Shown here in pieces: positions 52,142-60,710 of a DNA stretch of 64,000 nucleotides. Origin of the DNA: Halorubrum ruber. Its GTDB lineage: Archaea; Halobacteriota; Halobacteria; Halobacteriales; Haloferacaceae. Below the pieces are notes generated by a model. That model did not search any database. It was not told the origin of the DNA and was given only the letters and a program-made list of their open reading frames with translations. Positions within the stretch are counted from its first letter, which is position 1, and each line of letters begins with the position of its first letter. The translations under genes were made by a program, and so were the position numbers. The stretch is taken from NCBI RefSeq assembly GCF_018228765.1, contig NZ_CP073695.1:248001-312000 (forward strand), written 5' to 3'.

Positions 52142-53998
52142 TCAGTCGTCGCTCGGCTCCGCCGCGGGCCGGTCGCCGCCGCGGACGCTCGTGATGTTGC
52201 TGTAGCCGATGCGCACGAGCGACAGCGCGAGGTAGACGAGGACGGCCGCGAGGACGATGCGGACGACCATCGATATCTGGCCGCCGATGCCGGTGACGCC
52301 GCCCTGAACGAGGTTGACGAAGAACCACTGATACCCCGCCAGGAACGCCAGGGCGATCACGGTGATCACGACCATGATCGCCATCGGCACGCCCGTGCTG
52401 ACGAGCTGTTTCGTCTCGTCCCAGTTGGCGAGCCAGACGGTTCCGGTGAGCAGCGCGAGCGCGGCGAGCAGCTGATTCGCGCTCCCGAACAGCGCCCACA
52501 GGGTCGCCCACTCGCCGGAGATGACCAGCGCGTACGCGATGAGCCCCTGAATGACAGGATTCGTGTACCGACCGCGGGCGAACGAACCGATGCCGCCCGC
52601 GAAGCCGGTCTCGCTCTGGGTCCCCTTCGTCCCGACGATCTCCTCCATCATGTAGCGGCCGAGCCGCGCGGCCGTGTCCGTGGAGGTGAGCAGGAAGCTC
52701 ACGAGCACCAGCGCCATGAAGGGAGCGCCGTACGCGGTGGGGATGTTCAGGCTCGTGAGGATGATCCCGCCGCCGGTCGCGAAGTTCGGCAGCGCGCCGC
52801 CGATGCCGCCGGCCGCGGCGTCGGACGCGAACCCGGCGATGGCGAGCGCGGACAGCGCCGTCGCGGCGAGTAACCCCTCACCGAGCATGCCGCCGTAGCC
52901 GATGAGCCGGGCGTCGCTCTCCTTGTTCAGCTGCTTGGCCGTCGTCCCCGAGGAGACGAGCGAGTGGAAGCCGCTGATCGTCCCGCAGGCGATCGTCACG
53001 AACAGCATGGGGAACAGCGGATACGGCGCACGGCTGTCGACCCCCATGAACCCCTGGAACGGCTGGATGCTGCTGTCGACGACGAGCGGCTGCGAGGACG
53101 TTCCGAGCACCGTGCCGACGATGATCGCCACCAGCGCGCCGCCGACGCCCGCGTACAGCAGGAACGACGACAGGTAGTCGCGCGGCTGGAGCAGCGTCCA
53201 GACCGGGAGCGCGCTGGCGATCACCGCGTATATCAGGATGACGGGCACCCACGCGGCCGTGTTGCCGCCGAGCGCGCCCGCGCCGGGAACCCACGAACCC
53301 GTGCTCCCCTCGAAGAGGACGAACGTGCCCGCGGCGTGGGAGGCGTCGCCCGCCAGCTGGAAGAACGCGAACGGGTACTGGATGCCGACCCACACGCCGG
53401 CGAACACGCCGGCGACGAACACGACGGTCCCGGGAATGAACGGCCCGTCGAGCTGGTAGAGGTACACGCCGAACACGACCGCGAGCCCGATGTACACGAA
53501 GCTCGCGGTCGCCGCCGACGGGAACGCGTTCAACACTATCCCGACGACCAGCGCGAACACGGCGACGACGAGGATGATCGTGAGGAACGCGAACCACAGC
53601 AGCAGGTTCTTGCCGCGTTCCCCGACGTACTGCCCGACGATGTAACCGATCGAGCGCCCCTCGTGGCGGATCGAGCTCGACAGCGAGATGAAGTCGTGGA
53701 CCGCGCCCATCAGCGGGTTCCCGATCGCGACCCACAGCAGCGCGGGGACCCATCCCCAGATCGCCCCCGCAGTGATCGGGCCGACGATCGGCGCGCCGCC
53801 CGCGATGCTCGAGAAGTGATGCCCCAGTAGTACCGGCTTCTTCGACGGTACGTACTCCTGTCCGTCTTCGTACTTGTGTGCCGGCGTCTCCCGCTCGTCG
53901 TCGAGGTCGACGAACTGCGAGAGGTACCGCGAGTACCCCATGTACCCCACGGTGAACGTGCCCAGCACGGCAACGACGATCCAAATTACACTTGTCAT
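52142..53998 (-). CDS. cstA: CstA-family carbon starvation / pyruvate-type transporter
   Basis: The 618-residue product is a multi-pass protein with about 16 membrane segments. Family features are GYSRYLSQFVDLDDERETPAHKYEDGQEYVPSKKPVLLGHHFSSIAGGAPIVGP (about 21-75) and AVHDFISLSSSIRHEGRSIGYI, with a C-terminal ATLWALFGSANQLLAALAL. CstA proteins import pyruvate or peptides. A GGAGGG ribosome site and a GTTTAAG TATA box at about 54033-54040 (minus strand) precede it, with inverted GTTACC..GGTTAAC arms at 54045-54067. Confidence 0.9.
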   Translation of the reverse strand: MTSVIWIVVAVLGTFTVGYMGYSRYLSQFVDLDDERETPAHKYEDGQEYVPSKKPVLLGHHFSSIAGGAPIVGPITAGAIWGWVPALLWVAIGNPLMGAVHDFISLSSSIRHEGRSIGYIVGQYVGERGKNLLLWFAFLTIILVVAVFALVVGIVLNAFPSAATASFVYIGLAVVFGVYLYQLDGPFIPGTVVFVAGVFAGVWVGIQYPFAFFQLAGDASHAAGTFVLFEGSTGSWVPGAGALGGNTAAWVPVILIYAVIASALPVWTLLQPRDYLSSFLLYAGVGGALVAIIVGTVLGTSSQPLVVDSSIQPFQGFMGVDSRAPYPLFPMLFVTIACGTISGFHSLVSSGTTAKQLNKESDARLIGYGGMLGEGLLAATALSALAIAGFASDAAAGGIGGALPNFATGGGIILTSLNIPTAYGAPFMALVLVSFLLTSTDTAARLGRYMMEEIVGTKGTQSETGFAGGIGSFARGRYTNPVIQGLIAYALVISGEWATLWALFGSANQLLAALALLTGTVWLANWDETKQLVSTGVPMAIMVVITVIALAFLAGYQWFFVNLVQGGVTGIGGQISMVVRIVLAAVLVYLALSLVRIGYSNITSVRGGDRPAAEPSDD

Positions 53999-54264
53999 AG
54001 GTTCCCTCCCTCGTGATATCGGTTCACTATGTTCAACTTAAACGTTACCTTCGTTCATGATGGTTAACGTCAATATCTGCCGGTCGCGCCGGGGGCGTCG
54101 CCGAAACCCGGTTCTTTTCTCTGACTCACCGGTAAAATTCGTGCTATCGGCGCTCCGATCGACCTCGCGCGCGCTTTGAGTCTCCCGGTTCGGTCCGGTG
54201 GAACCGCTCCGCCGCGAGAGAGCGAGGCCGGCTCGCCGCCCGCGTTCCGCGCGTCACAGAGGAA
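53999..54264. promoter_or_regulatory. cstA promoter region and spacer before the insertion element
   Basis: The cstA side holds its ribosome site, TATA box and an inverted pair GTTACC-N12-GGTTAAC (about 54045-54067) that could be an operator. The 54070-54264 part is GC-rich spacer with no gene. A single GGTAAA at 54131 is only half of the TetR palindrome. Confidence 0.45.
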
Positions 54265-54275
54265 CGAGGAGGAAG

Positions 54276-54295
54276 CCCACGGCTTCAGCCGTGGG
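54276..54295. repeat. Left-end hairpin of the tnpB element
   Basis: A perfect 8-bp stem with TTCA loop, preceded by GGAAG, mirrors the right-end hairpin. It lies about 100 bases before the tnpB start codon. Confidence 0.7.
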
Positions 54296-54396
54296 AGGAA
54301 TCCGACTCCCCGCAACATACCACGAGCGATAGCAACTTGACTCCCCACTACCAGCCGCAGACTTTATGAATAAATAGATTAACATGTGAAATACAG

Positions 54397-55707
54397 ATGG
54401 AGGATGTGATTCGCACCGTCAAAGTCAAACTTGACGTGCCCGAGGGGCGGTGCGACGACCTCCATCAGACGAAAGAGCAGTTCCTCCACTGTGCGAACAC
54501 GACCGCAGCATGGGCGTGGCGACACCCGGACGAGCACTGCGTCACCTCAAAACAACAAGCCGAAACCGCGCTTTACGACCGACTTCGCAATGAAACGGAG
54601 CTGACTGCGAACCTCGTTCAGAAGGGGATTCGACGCGCTATCGAGGCCACAAAAAGCGGTGTTGCCCGACTCAAAAAGGGCGAAACCACTAGTCAGCCGC
54701 AGTTCGACGCGTGGAGCGTCGTCTACGACAAGCGTTCCGCGACGTTCCACCGCGACCACGTCTCCCTTTCGACGGTGAACGGGCGTGTCGAGTGTGAGTA
54801 CGTGATTCCTGACGATCCTGAGGAGACACCGATCGGCGAGTACCTACTGAACGAGGACTACGAGTTCCGGATGTCCACGCTCCAGTACGACCGCTCGAGC
54901 GAGGCGTTCTACCTCCACGCGCGAATGCGCCGCACCACGGACGAGCAGGACGAGAACAAACAGCCCACGGCTGCTTCTTCTGACGCCGAGCACAGAACAG
55001 TCCTTGGCGTCGATCTGAACGTGGACGGCTCGCTCGCCGTGACGTCGACGGGTGCGTTCATCGGGAACGCCGACGAGATGAATCATCGACGCCGCGAGTT
55101 CGAGAAGACGCGCGGGTCGATGCAACAGACGGGTACGCGGTCGGCGCACCTGTCGATCCAGTCGATGGACGACCGAGAACACCGCTGGATACAGGACGAA
55201 CTCCACCGCGCCTCGAACCAGATTCTCGACGAAGCTCGCAACCACGGGTGTACGCACATCGCGTTCGAGGATCTGACAGACATCCGCGACCGGATGGCTG
55301 GTGCGAAGCGATTCCACGCGTGGGCGTTCCGACGCTTATACGAGTACGTCGAGTACAAAGCGGAGATGCTCGAGATTGAAGTCGAGCAGGTGAGTCCCGC
55401 ATATACGTCTCAGCGGTGTTCGAGGTGCGGCTTCACACACGAGAGAAATCGGGGGTCGAAACACCAGTTCGCGTGTCAGAAGTGCGACTACGAGCTGAAC
55501 GCGGACTACAACGCGAGCAAGAACATCGCTCGGAAACTGTTGAAACGACTCCATTCGGGGCAGACGTCTTCGGATGGAGGCGCACCCTGTCAGTGTGCGC
55601 TAAAGTCAGGGACGCTGAACCTGAAGGGCGGATTCACCGCCAGCGTCGATTCGACGACAGAAGGGGAGTCCACTGACAAGCCCACGACTTCAGTCGTGGG
55701 TCACTGA
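54397..55707 (+). CDS. tnpB: TnpB RNA-guided nuclease / IS605 OrfB-type protein
   Basis: The 436-residue product has the N-terminal OrfB domain and an intact split RuvC site: GVDLNVDGS (Asp, about 204), FEDL (Glu, about 290) and DYNASKNIA (Asp, about 371). Between the last two is a four-cysteine zinc finger (CSRCGF..CQKCDY, about 345-368). TnpB proteins cut DNA using an omega RNA made from the 3' end of the gene and the element's right end; here the right hairpin overlaps the last codons, fitting that layout. It looks functional. An AT-rich box TTATGAATAAATAG at about 54364-54378 is the likely promoter. Codon use is less GC-biased than in neighbours. Confidence 0.92.
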   Translation: MEDVIRTVKVKLDVPEGRCDDLHQTKEQFLHCANTTAAWAWRHPDEHCVTSKQQAETALYDRLRNETELTANLVQKGIRRAIEATKSGVARLKKGETTSQPQFDAWSVVYDKRSATFHRDHVSLSTVNGRVECEYVIPDDPEETPIGEYLLNEDYEFRMSTLQYDRSSEAFYLHARMRRTTDEQDENKQPTAASSDAEHRTVLGVDLNVDGSLAVTSTGAFIGNADEMNHRRREFEKTRGSMQQTGTRSAHLSIQSMDDREHRWIQDELHRASNQILDEARNHGCTHIAFEDLTDIRDRMAGAKRFHAWAFRRLYEYVEYKAEMLEIEVEQVSPAYTSQRCSRCGFTHERNRGSKHQFACQKCDYELNADYNASKNIARKLLKRLHSGQTSSDGGAPCQCALKSGTLNLKGGFTASVDSTTEGESTDKPTTSVVGH

Positions 55708-55720
55708 CGGTTCCACGTCG
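55560..55720 (+). ncRNA. Putative omega (re)RNA at the tnpB 3' end
   Basis: In tnpB elements the guide RNA scaffold covers the end of tnpB through the right-end hairpin, and the guide is read from flanking DNA. The hairpin at 55681-55700 and the TCACTGAC end fit; the guide would then begin near 55709 in the arsA-like gene. Placement is by analogy; no transcript boundary can be read from sequence. Confidence 0.45.
55681..55700. repeat. Right-end hairpin of the tnpB element
   Basis: An 8-bp stem with TTCA loop overlaps the last codons of tnpB on the plus strand and the stop codon of the arsA-like gene (TCA at 55690-55692) on the minus strand. Confidence 0.8.
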
Positions 55721-56658
55721 AGGGAGGCCGCGACGTCGGCGAGCACGTCCCCGCGGACTTCCGTCGTGCGCGACTCGATCTCGGCGACGAGCGGCGGGTC
55801 GAACCCCTCGCGGACCTGCGCGAGTCGCTCGCGCTCTGTCTCGACCTTCTCGCGGAGGTAGCGCGCGCCGCGTCCCTCCTCGTCCTCGTCGGGCGACGGC
55901 GTGAGCTTGTTCGCCACCAGCCCGCGGACTCGCAGGTCCCGGTCGGTGAACCCCTCGATCGCCCGCGCCGTCTCGTTGACCGAGAGCTGGTCGGGGTTGA
56001 ACACGAGGAAGAAGGCGGCCTCGTTCCGCATCGTCTCGCCGGCGTACTCGAAGAACTCCTTGCGCCGCTGGAGCCGCTCGATCACGGGGTCGCCCTCCAG
56101 CAGGCGCCGGGGCTCCATGTCCCCGACCGCGGCCTTTTCGAACAGGTCGATCGACTGCTTGCGCTTGTACAGCAGCCGGTCGATCCAGTCGCCGAGGAAC
56201 TCCGGGAGCCCGAGCAGCCGCAGCGTCGAGCCCGTGGGCGCGGTGTCGAAGACGACGCGGTCGTACGGCTCGCTCTCCGTGCGCATCACGTCGACGAACG
56301 CGTCGAACAGCGCCGACTCGTACGCGCCGGGCGTCCCGTGGGACATCTCCAGCTGGCGGTTGATCTCCGAGACCATCGCGGCCGACACCTGCTCCGAGAG
56401 CGCCTCGCGGATCTCGTCGAGATGCCGCTGCATCTCGTCTTCGGGGTCGATCTCCATCGCGTCCAGCCCCTCGACGCCCGCGACCGATTCCGGCTCGTCG
56501 CCGAACTGCTGGTCGAACACGTCCGACACGGAGTGTGCCGGGTCGGTGGAGACGACGAGCGTTCGCACCCCGTCGCGGGCGCAGCGGTGGGCGTACGCGC
56601 ACGAGACGGTGGTCTTTCCGACGCCGCCCTTGCCGCCGAAGAAGACGAACTGCTCCAT
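55690..56658 (-). CDS. ArsA/Get3-family ATPase with insertion-altered C-terminus
   Basis: The 322-residue product has the deviant P-loop FFGGKGGVGKTT (5-16), STDPAHSVSDVF (switch I, about 37-48), DTAPTGSTLRLL (switch II, about 140-151) and NKLTPSPDEDEEG (about 250). It is a single-domain Get3-like ATPase of the type that handles tail-anchored proteins or metalloids; no arsenic genes are near. The last codons (VTHD, stop) come from the right end of the tnpB element, so the native tail was replaced. A 98-residue gene lies just upstream in the same transcript. Confidence 0.88.
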   Translation of the reverse strand: MEQFVFFGGKGGVGKTTVSCAYAHRCARDGVRTLVVSTDPAHSVSDVFDQQFGDEPESVAGVEGLDAMEIDPEDEMQRHLDEIREALSEQVSAAMVSEINRQLEMSHGTPGAYESALFDAFVDVMRTESEPYDRVVFDTAPTGSTLRLLGLPEFLGDWIDRLLYKRKQSIDLFEKAAVGDMEPRRLLEGDPVIERLQRRKEFFEYAGETMRNEAAFFLVFNPDQLSVNETARAIEGFTDRDLRVRGLVANKLTPSPDEDEEGRGARYLREKVETERERLAQVREGFDPPLVAEIESRTTEVRGDVLADVAASLDVEPSVTHD

Positions 56659-56686
56659 CAGTCGCGGGGTAGGTGTCGTCCCGTCA

Positions 56687-56983
56687 TCAGAAGTGGTACT
56701 GCTGGCCCTTCCGCTCGATCAGCGTCTCGCGGTCCCACAGCCGCCGCTCCCACGCCTCGAACTCGTCTTCGAGGTACGGGAGCAGCTCGGCGGTGTAGTA
56801 CGACACCGGCGACGGGATCCCGAACGCGTCCGGGAAACACGCCAGCATGAACTCGTCTTCGGCGTCCTCGGCCTCCTTCTCGATCTTCTCGTAGGCCGGA
56901 TGCGTGATCATCCCGTGGTACAGGCCCCGGAGCCACTCCTCCAGCGTGGCCCGAAACGTCTCGATCCGGTCGGCTACTGTCAT
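56687..56983 (-). CDS. Small conserved protein upstream of the ArsA-like ATPase
   Basis: The 98-residue product is rich in aromatic and acidic residues: MTVADRIETFRATLEEWLRG, YHGMITHPAYEKIEKEAEDAEDEFMLACFPDAFGIPSPVSYYTAELLPYLEDEFEAWERRLWD. It is mostly helical with no membrane segment. No family name recalled. Being 28 bases upstream of the ATPase start, it could be a partner or regulator of it. Confidence 0.72.
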   Translation of the reverse strand: MTVADRIETFRATLEEWLRGLYHGMITHPAYEKIEKEAEDAEDEFMLACFPDAFGIPSPVSYYTAELLPYLEDEFEAWERRLWDRETLIERKGQQYHF

Positions 56984-57080
56984 TATCTCTCATGACACTC
57001 CACCCGCGTTAAAACCTGTCGCGGTCCGGGGCGGCACAGCCACGGTCCGCGGCACGGATTCGCCCGCGGAGCGCGAGTCG

Positions 57081-57287
57081 TCAGGCGGTGTTCCCGTCCG
57101 TGAGCTCGCTCGACGCCTCGTCGGACTCGGCGTCGTCGTCGTCCAGTTCCGGTCGGTCCTCGTTGCCGGGGCTCGGCGTGTGGATGTCGTCGCCGAGCGC
57201 TCCCCAGACGAGATACAGCATCGCGGCGACCATCAGCACGGTCACCGCGACGCTGACGAGCGACACGGCGGAGGCGGACAGAACCAT
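57081..57287 (-). CDS. Small single-pass membrane protein with acidic tail
   Basis: The 68-residue product has one membrane helix (SAVSLVSVAVTVLMVAAMLYLVWGAL, about 6-31) and a D/E/S-rich tail exposed on one side. The inner ATG at 57287 is chosen over an upstream one because it starts the hydrophobic segment. Not recognised otherwise. Confidence 0.65.
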   Translation of the reverse strand: MVLSASAVSLVSVAVTVLMVAAMLYLVWGALGDDIHTPSPGNEDRPELDDDDAESDEASSELTDGNTA

Positions 57288-57433
57288 ACCGCGAGTTCGA
57301 CGACCCCAGCCTATCAACGTATCGGCTCGGATCGGCCCGTGGCGGGCCCCGGCGCCCGGTCGTTCCCGCTCGCCGCCCGTCCGCTCCCGCTCGCCGCCCG
57401 GGGGTTCAAGAGCGTCGTGGCCGATCCGACCGT

Positions 57434-58801
57434 ATGGACGACCGCATCCCGGTGACCGTGCTCTCGGGGGGACTCGGCGCGGGCAAGACGACCCTTCTGA
57501 ACCACCTGCTCCGGAACGCCGGCGACCGCGACATCGCGGTCCTCGTCAACGACATGGGCGACGTGAACGTCGACGCGGACCTGATCGCGGAGGAGTCCGA
57601 GGTCGACGTCGAGGGCGTCACCGAGCTGTCGAACGGCTGTATCTGCTGTGAGCTGCAAGACGACCTCGAAAGCGCCGTGGTGCGGCTCGCGAACGAGCGC
57701 TCCTTCGACGCCCTGGTCGTCGAGTCCTCGGGCATCTCCGAGCCCGCGCCGGTCGCGCGGCTGTTCACGACCGAATCGCGCGCGGCAGCGCGGTACCGCG
57801 TCGACGCGCTGGTGACCGTGATCGACACGCGCCAGTTCCTCGACGCGTTCGCCGGCGACGAGACGCCGGAGCGGCGCGTCGATCCGGACGGCGCGGCCGT
57901 CGCCGGCCGCGGAAACGACGCCGCGGGCGACGGCCGCGGGAACGACGGCGCGGGCGACGGCGATGCCGACCGCCCACTCTCGGACCTCCTCGTCGAGCAG
58001 GTCGAGGTGTCGAACCTCGTCGTCTGTAACAAGGCGGACCTCTGTACCGACGCGGAGATGGACGAGGCGATCGACCTCGTGGGCGCGCTCCAGCCCGACG
58101 CGGAGACGGTCGTCGCGGAGTTCTCCGCGGTCGACCCGGACCGGATCCTCGACGTCGGGCTGTTCGACGCGGGCGAGGTCGGCGACCTCCCCGGCTGGAA
58201 GCGCGCGCTGACCGACGCCAATTCGGGCGACCACGCCCACGACGGGCACGACGGCGACGGCGCCCGGGACCACGACGGGCACGATGGTGACGGCGACCAC
58301 ACTCACGACCACGACCATCGTCACCCCGACGAGGTGTACGGCGTCACCTCCTTCACCTACCGACGCCGTCGGCCGTTCCACCCGGACCGGATCGCCGCCC
58401 TCCTCCGGGACCTCCCCGACGACGTGGTCCGCTCGAAGGGGACGCTGTGGGTGGCCGGCACCGACCAGCGCCAGCAGGTCGGGCAGGCCGGGCGGTCGGT
58501 CCGCGTCGAGGCGCTCGGCCCGTGGATCGCGAGCCTCCCGTCGGTCGAGCGCGACATGCTGCGCTCGAACCGCCCGGACTTGGAGTGGGACGACGACCAC
58601 GGCGACCGGCGGACCGAGTTCGTCGTCATCGGCACCGGGGTCGACGAGGCCGCGCTCGTCGACCGGCTCGACGACGCGCTCCTGACGGACGACGAGCTCG
58701 CGGCGTTCGGCGACCCGGGCGTCGGCGACGACCCTGCCGACGTCGACCCCGCCCCGTTCCCGGCCGAGCAGGGCGGGTCGACGGTGCTCCGCGAGCCATG
58801 A
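57434..58801 (+). CDS. COG0523 (CobW/ZigA-type) G3E GTPase metallochaperone
   Basis: The 455-residue product has Walker A GGLGAGKTT (about 11-19), the COG0523 metal motif GCICCE (about 69-74, CxCC), ESSGISEP (about 97-104), NKADL (about 199) and a CobW C-terminal domain (GVTSFTYRRRRPFHPDRI..). A histidine/aspartate-rich loop near 265-300 (DHAHDGHDGDG.. HTHDHDHRHPD) should bind metal. Members deliver zinc, cobalt or other metals to client enzymes. The gene converges with a small zinc-ribbon gene. Confidence 0.9.
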   Translation: MDDRIPVTVLSGGLGAGKTTLLNHLLRNAGDRDIAVLVNDMGDVNVDADLIAEESEVDVEGVTELSNGCICCELQDDLESAVVRLANERSFDALVVESSGISEPAPVARLFTTESRAAARYRVDALVTVIDTRQFLDAFAGDETPERRVDPDGAAVAGRGNDAAGDGRGNDGAGDGDADRPLSDLLVEQVEVSNLVVCNKADLCTDAEMDEAIDLVGALQPDAETVVAEFSAVDPDRILDVGLFDAGEVGDLPGWKRALTDANSGDHAHDGHDGDGARDHDGHDGDGDHTHDHDHRHPDEVYGVTSFTYRRRRPFHPDRIAALLRDLPDDVVRSKGTLWVAGTDQRQQVGQAGRSVRVEALGPWIASLPSVERDMLRSNRPDLEWDDDHGDRRTEFVVIGTGVDEAALVDRLDDALLTDDELAAFGDPGVGDDPADVDPAPFPAEQGGSTVLREP

Positions 58802-58828
58802 CTCGTTTATAAATCGAGACGTTCGCGC

Positions 58829-59068
58829 TCAGCAGGCGCAGCCGTGGCCGCTCGCGCGCTCGAAGCGCATCGCGTCGCCGCAGTCCGGACACGCCGGCAC
58901 CCCCTCGTCGTCGCGGTCGAGCCCCTCGTCGTCGACGTCGACGTCGCGGACCCGCACGCCGCAGTCGTCGCACCAGTACGAACCCTCCGAGCCGTCGTCG
59001 CCGGCCACTCCGGGAGCTGTCTCCGTCGAGCCCGCAAGCGCGTCGGTCACCGTGCTGATGAGTCCCAT
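58829..59068 (-). CDS. Small zinc-ribbon protein
   Basis: The 79-residue product has CDDCGVRVRDVDV (about 33-45) and CPDCGDAMRFER (about 60-71), two cysteine pairs forming a zinc ribbon, and a terminal CAC. The ATG at 59068 starts the helical N-terminus (MGLISTVTDALAG). Its end faces the end of the COG0523 GTPase 27 bases away. A client relation is possible but only positional. Confidence 0.75.
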   Translation of the reverse strand: MGLISTVTDALAGSTETAPGVAGDDGSEGSYWCDDCGVRVRDVDVDDEGLDRDDEGVPACPDCGDAMRFERASGHGCAC

Positions 59069-59152
59069 ACGACAATGATCCGCACCGATCGACTTAGTCT
59101 CCGGGTGTCGTGCGATCGATTCGCACAGCCGATTCGTCGGCTCACGGGACAT

Positions 59153-59222
59153 CGCCGCGTTCCGCTCTCGCCGCCGCGTTCCGCTCTCGCCGCCGCGTTC
59201 CGCTCTCGCCGCCGCGTTCCGG
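59153..59222. repeat. Three-copy 19-bp tandem repeat
   Basis: TTCCGCTCTCGCCGCCGCG is exactly repeated from 59160, 59179 and 59198, with partial copies on both sides. It lies between a membrane-protein gene and the zinc-ribbon gene promoter. Likely slippage; no role seen. Confidence 0.85.
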
Positions 59223-59236
59223 TCGTCCCTCTCCCG

Positions 59237-59563
59237 TCACAGCAGCGGGAGCGTGAGCGCGACCAGCACGACGCCCAGCCCGACCGCCCCGTAGAACAGC
59301 CGCTCGACGCGCGGACCCGGCGGGAGGGGACCGGCGTCGAGCGCGGGCGCGCTTCGGACCAACTGTCGGTACGCGAGCGCCGTCGCGCCGGCGAACGCCG
59401 CCCCCGACAGCGCCAGCGCGGAGCGCAGCGAGAGCCCGTACGCGAGCCCGTAGATCGGCCCGAACGAGAAGACAACCGTGAACGCGAGCCCCGTCGTCAC
59501 GAGGAACGGGATCGGGTCGATCGGATCGCCGCGGCGGTTGCGGGGACGGGGCGCTTCGACCAT
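59237..59563 (-). CDS. Small three-helix membrane protein
   Basis: The 108-residue product has membrane segments PFLVTTGLAFTVVFSFGPIYGLAYG, SALALSGAAFAGATALAYRQL and RLFYGAVGLGVVLVALTLPLL. The ATG at 59563 is preferred over an upstream in-frame one because it starts the conserved-looking part. Family not recognised. Confidence 0.7.
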   Translation of the reverse strand: MVEAPRPRNRRGDPIDPIPFLVTTGLAFTVVFSFGPIYGLAYGLSLRSALALSGAAFAGATALAYRQLVRSAPALDAGPLPPGPRVERLFYGAVGLGVVLVALTLPLL

Positions 59564-59621
59564 GGCCCTCGTACGTCCCGGACGGACAAGAGCTAAGTGG
59601 CGCACACCCGCCAGTCGGCGT

Positions 59622-59867
59622 ATGAGCGCCGAGAAGAGCGCCGACGGGGGGGCCGACGACGACGGGCCGGGGATCCGCGAGGGGGTCGAGCGCTCCTCGG
59701 GCGACCCGAAGGTGTTGCTCGCGATGAACGCCGTCCTCTCGACGTGGTTCGCCTGGGTGGTCGTCTGGGGGCTCGACTTCCTCGGCGTGGCGGCGCTCAC
59801 CGCGGTCAACGTCGCGACGCTGGCGCTGATCCTCTTCGGCGTGACGTACGTGGCCGTGCTTCGCTAG
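59622..59867 (+). CDS. Small two-helix membrane protein
   Basis: The 81-residue product has an acidic N-terminal tail, then [25 protein letters not shown] and [23 protein letters not shown]. It is divergent from the three-helix membrane gene, with a shared 58-base promoter. Function unknown. Confidence 0.7.
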   Translation: MSAEKSADGGADDDGPGIREGVERSSGDPKVLLAMNAVLSTWFAWVVVWGLDFLGVAALTAVNVATLALILFGVTYVAVLR

Positions 59868-59958
59868 GGGGAGCGCCGCGCCCCCTCGCCGCTTCACGCC
59901 GCCCGGCGAACGCTCGATCCGCCACGTTTTAAGGCCGTTCCGGGCGCGATTCCGGACA

Positions 59959-60636
59959 ATGACGATCGAAGACCGCGACGACGCGCACCTCATCACGCAC
60001 GCGCTGGCGACGGACACCCTCTCGCGGCTGCGCGACGTCGAGACCGAGCAGGTCGCGTTCCGGAAGGGGCTCGTGAAGCTCGGCCGCATCTGCGGCTACG
60101 AGATCATCGACGGCGCGATGGAGACGGAGTACGTCCCCGTCGAGACCCCCCTGGCGGAGACGACCGGCGAGCGCGTGAAGGGGCTCGACGACGTGGTGAT
60201 CATCAACGTCCTCCGCGCCGCGACCCCGTTCGTCGAGGGGCTGTTGAAGGCGTTCCCCCGCGCGAAGCAGGGAGTCATCTCCGCCGGCCGCGACGAGGAG
60301 GCCGGGATGACCGCGGACGGCGAGTTCCCGATCACCATCGACTACGTGAAGCTCCCCGAGATCCGGCCGGAAGACACCGTCATCGTCGCGGATCCGATGC
60401 TCGCGACGGGGTCGACGATGGTCGCCGTCCTCGACCACGTCCTCGACGAGGCCGACGAGTTCGAGGACCTCTTCGTGCTCTCGGCGGTCTCGGCGCCCGC
60501 CGGCCTCGTCCGCGTGAGCGAGGCCGTCCCCGAGGCGGACCTGCTGACGGTCGCCATCGACGACCGCCTCGACGACGACGGGTTCATCGTCCCCGGCCTC
60601 GGCGACGCCGGCGATCGGGCGTTCCGGACCGTCTGA
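59959..60636 (+). CDS. upp: Uracil phosphoribosyltransferase
   Basis: The 225-residue product salvages uracil by joining it to PRPP, giving UMP. The PRPP loop [20 protein letters not shown] (about 137-156), [16 protein letters not shown] (about 34-49) and the uracil-binding [21 protein letters not shown] (about 200-220) match the archaeal family. A TATA-like TTTTAAGG is about 32 bases upstream of the start, suggesting a short leader. Confidence 0.95.
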   Translation: MTIEDRDDAHLITHALATDTLSRLRDVETEQVAFRKGLVKLGRICGYEIIDGAMETEYVPVETPLAETTGERVKGLDDVVIINVLRAATPFVEGLLKAFPRAKQGVISAGRDEEAGMTADGEFPITIDYVKLPEIRPEDTVIVADPMLATGSTMVAVLDHVLDEADEFEDLFVLSAVSAPAGLVRVSEAVPEADLLTVAIDDRLDDDGFIVPGLGDAGDRAFRTV

Positions 60637-60710
60637 GCGGTCGCGTCCCCCCCGAGGCGCCCCGCAGCCGTCGACGTACTTTTAAGAGCCGGCGCCGCGA
60701 CCGGTACGAC

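Larger units (their letters stand above)
54265..55709 (+). mobile_element. IS1341-type (IS200/IS605 group) element carrying tnpB only
   Basis: The tnpB gene is bracketed by two hairpins with identical loop and flanks: CCCACGGC-TTCA-GCCGTGGG at 54276-54295 and CCCACGAC-TTCA-GTCGTGGG at 55681-55700. The stems differ by one compensated pair. No tnpA is present, so mobility would need a transposase in trans. The right boundary is near TCACTGAC at about 55708; the left is uncertain, because the left hairpin could also be the right end of an older element. The right end lies inside the end of the arsA-like gene. Confidence 0.75.

Noticed and set aside
54131..54136. GGTAAA near cstA as a fourth TetR operator
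   Set aside because: Only the right arm is present; the left arm TTTACC is missing at the required 4-base spacing.
58804..58815. TTTATAAAT between the COG0523 and zinc-ribbon gene ends as a repeat-family promoter
   Set aside because: It has the box but neither the conserved spacer nor CAAAGCCCC downstream on either strand, and both flanking genes end there.
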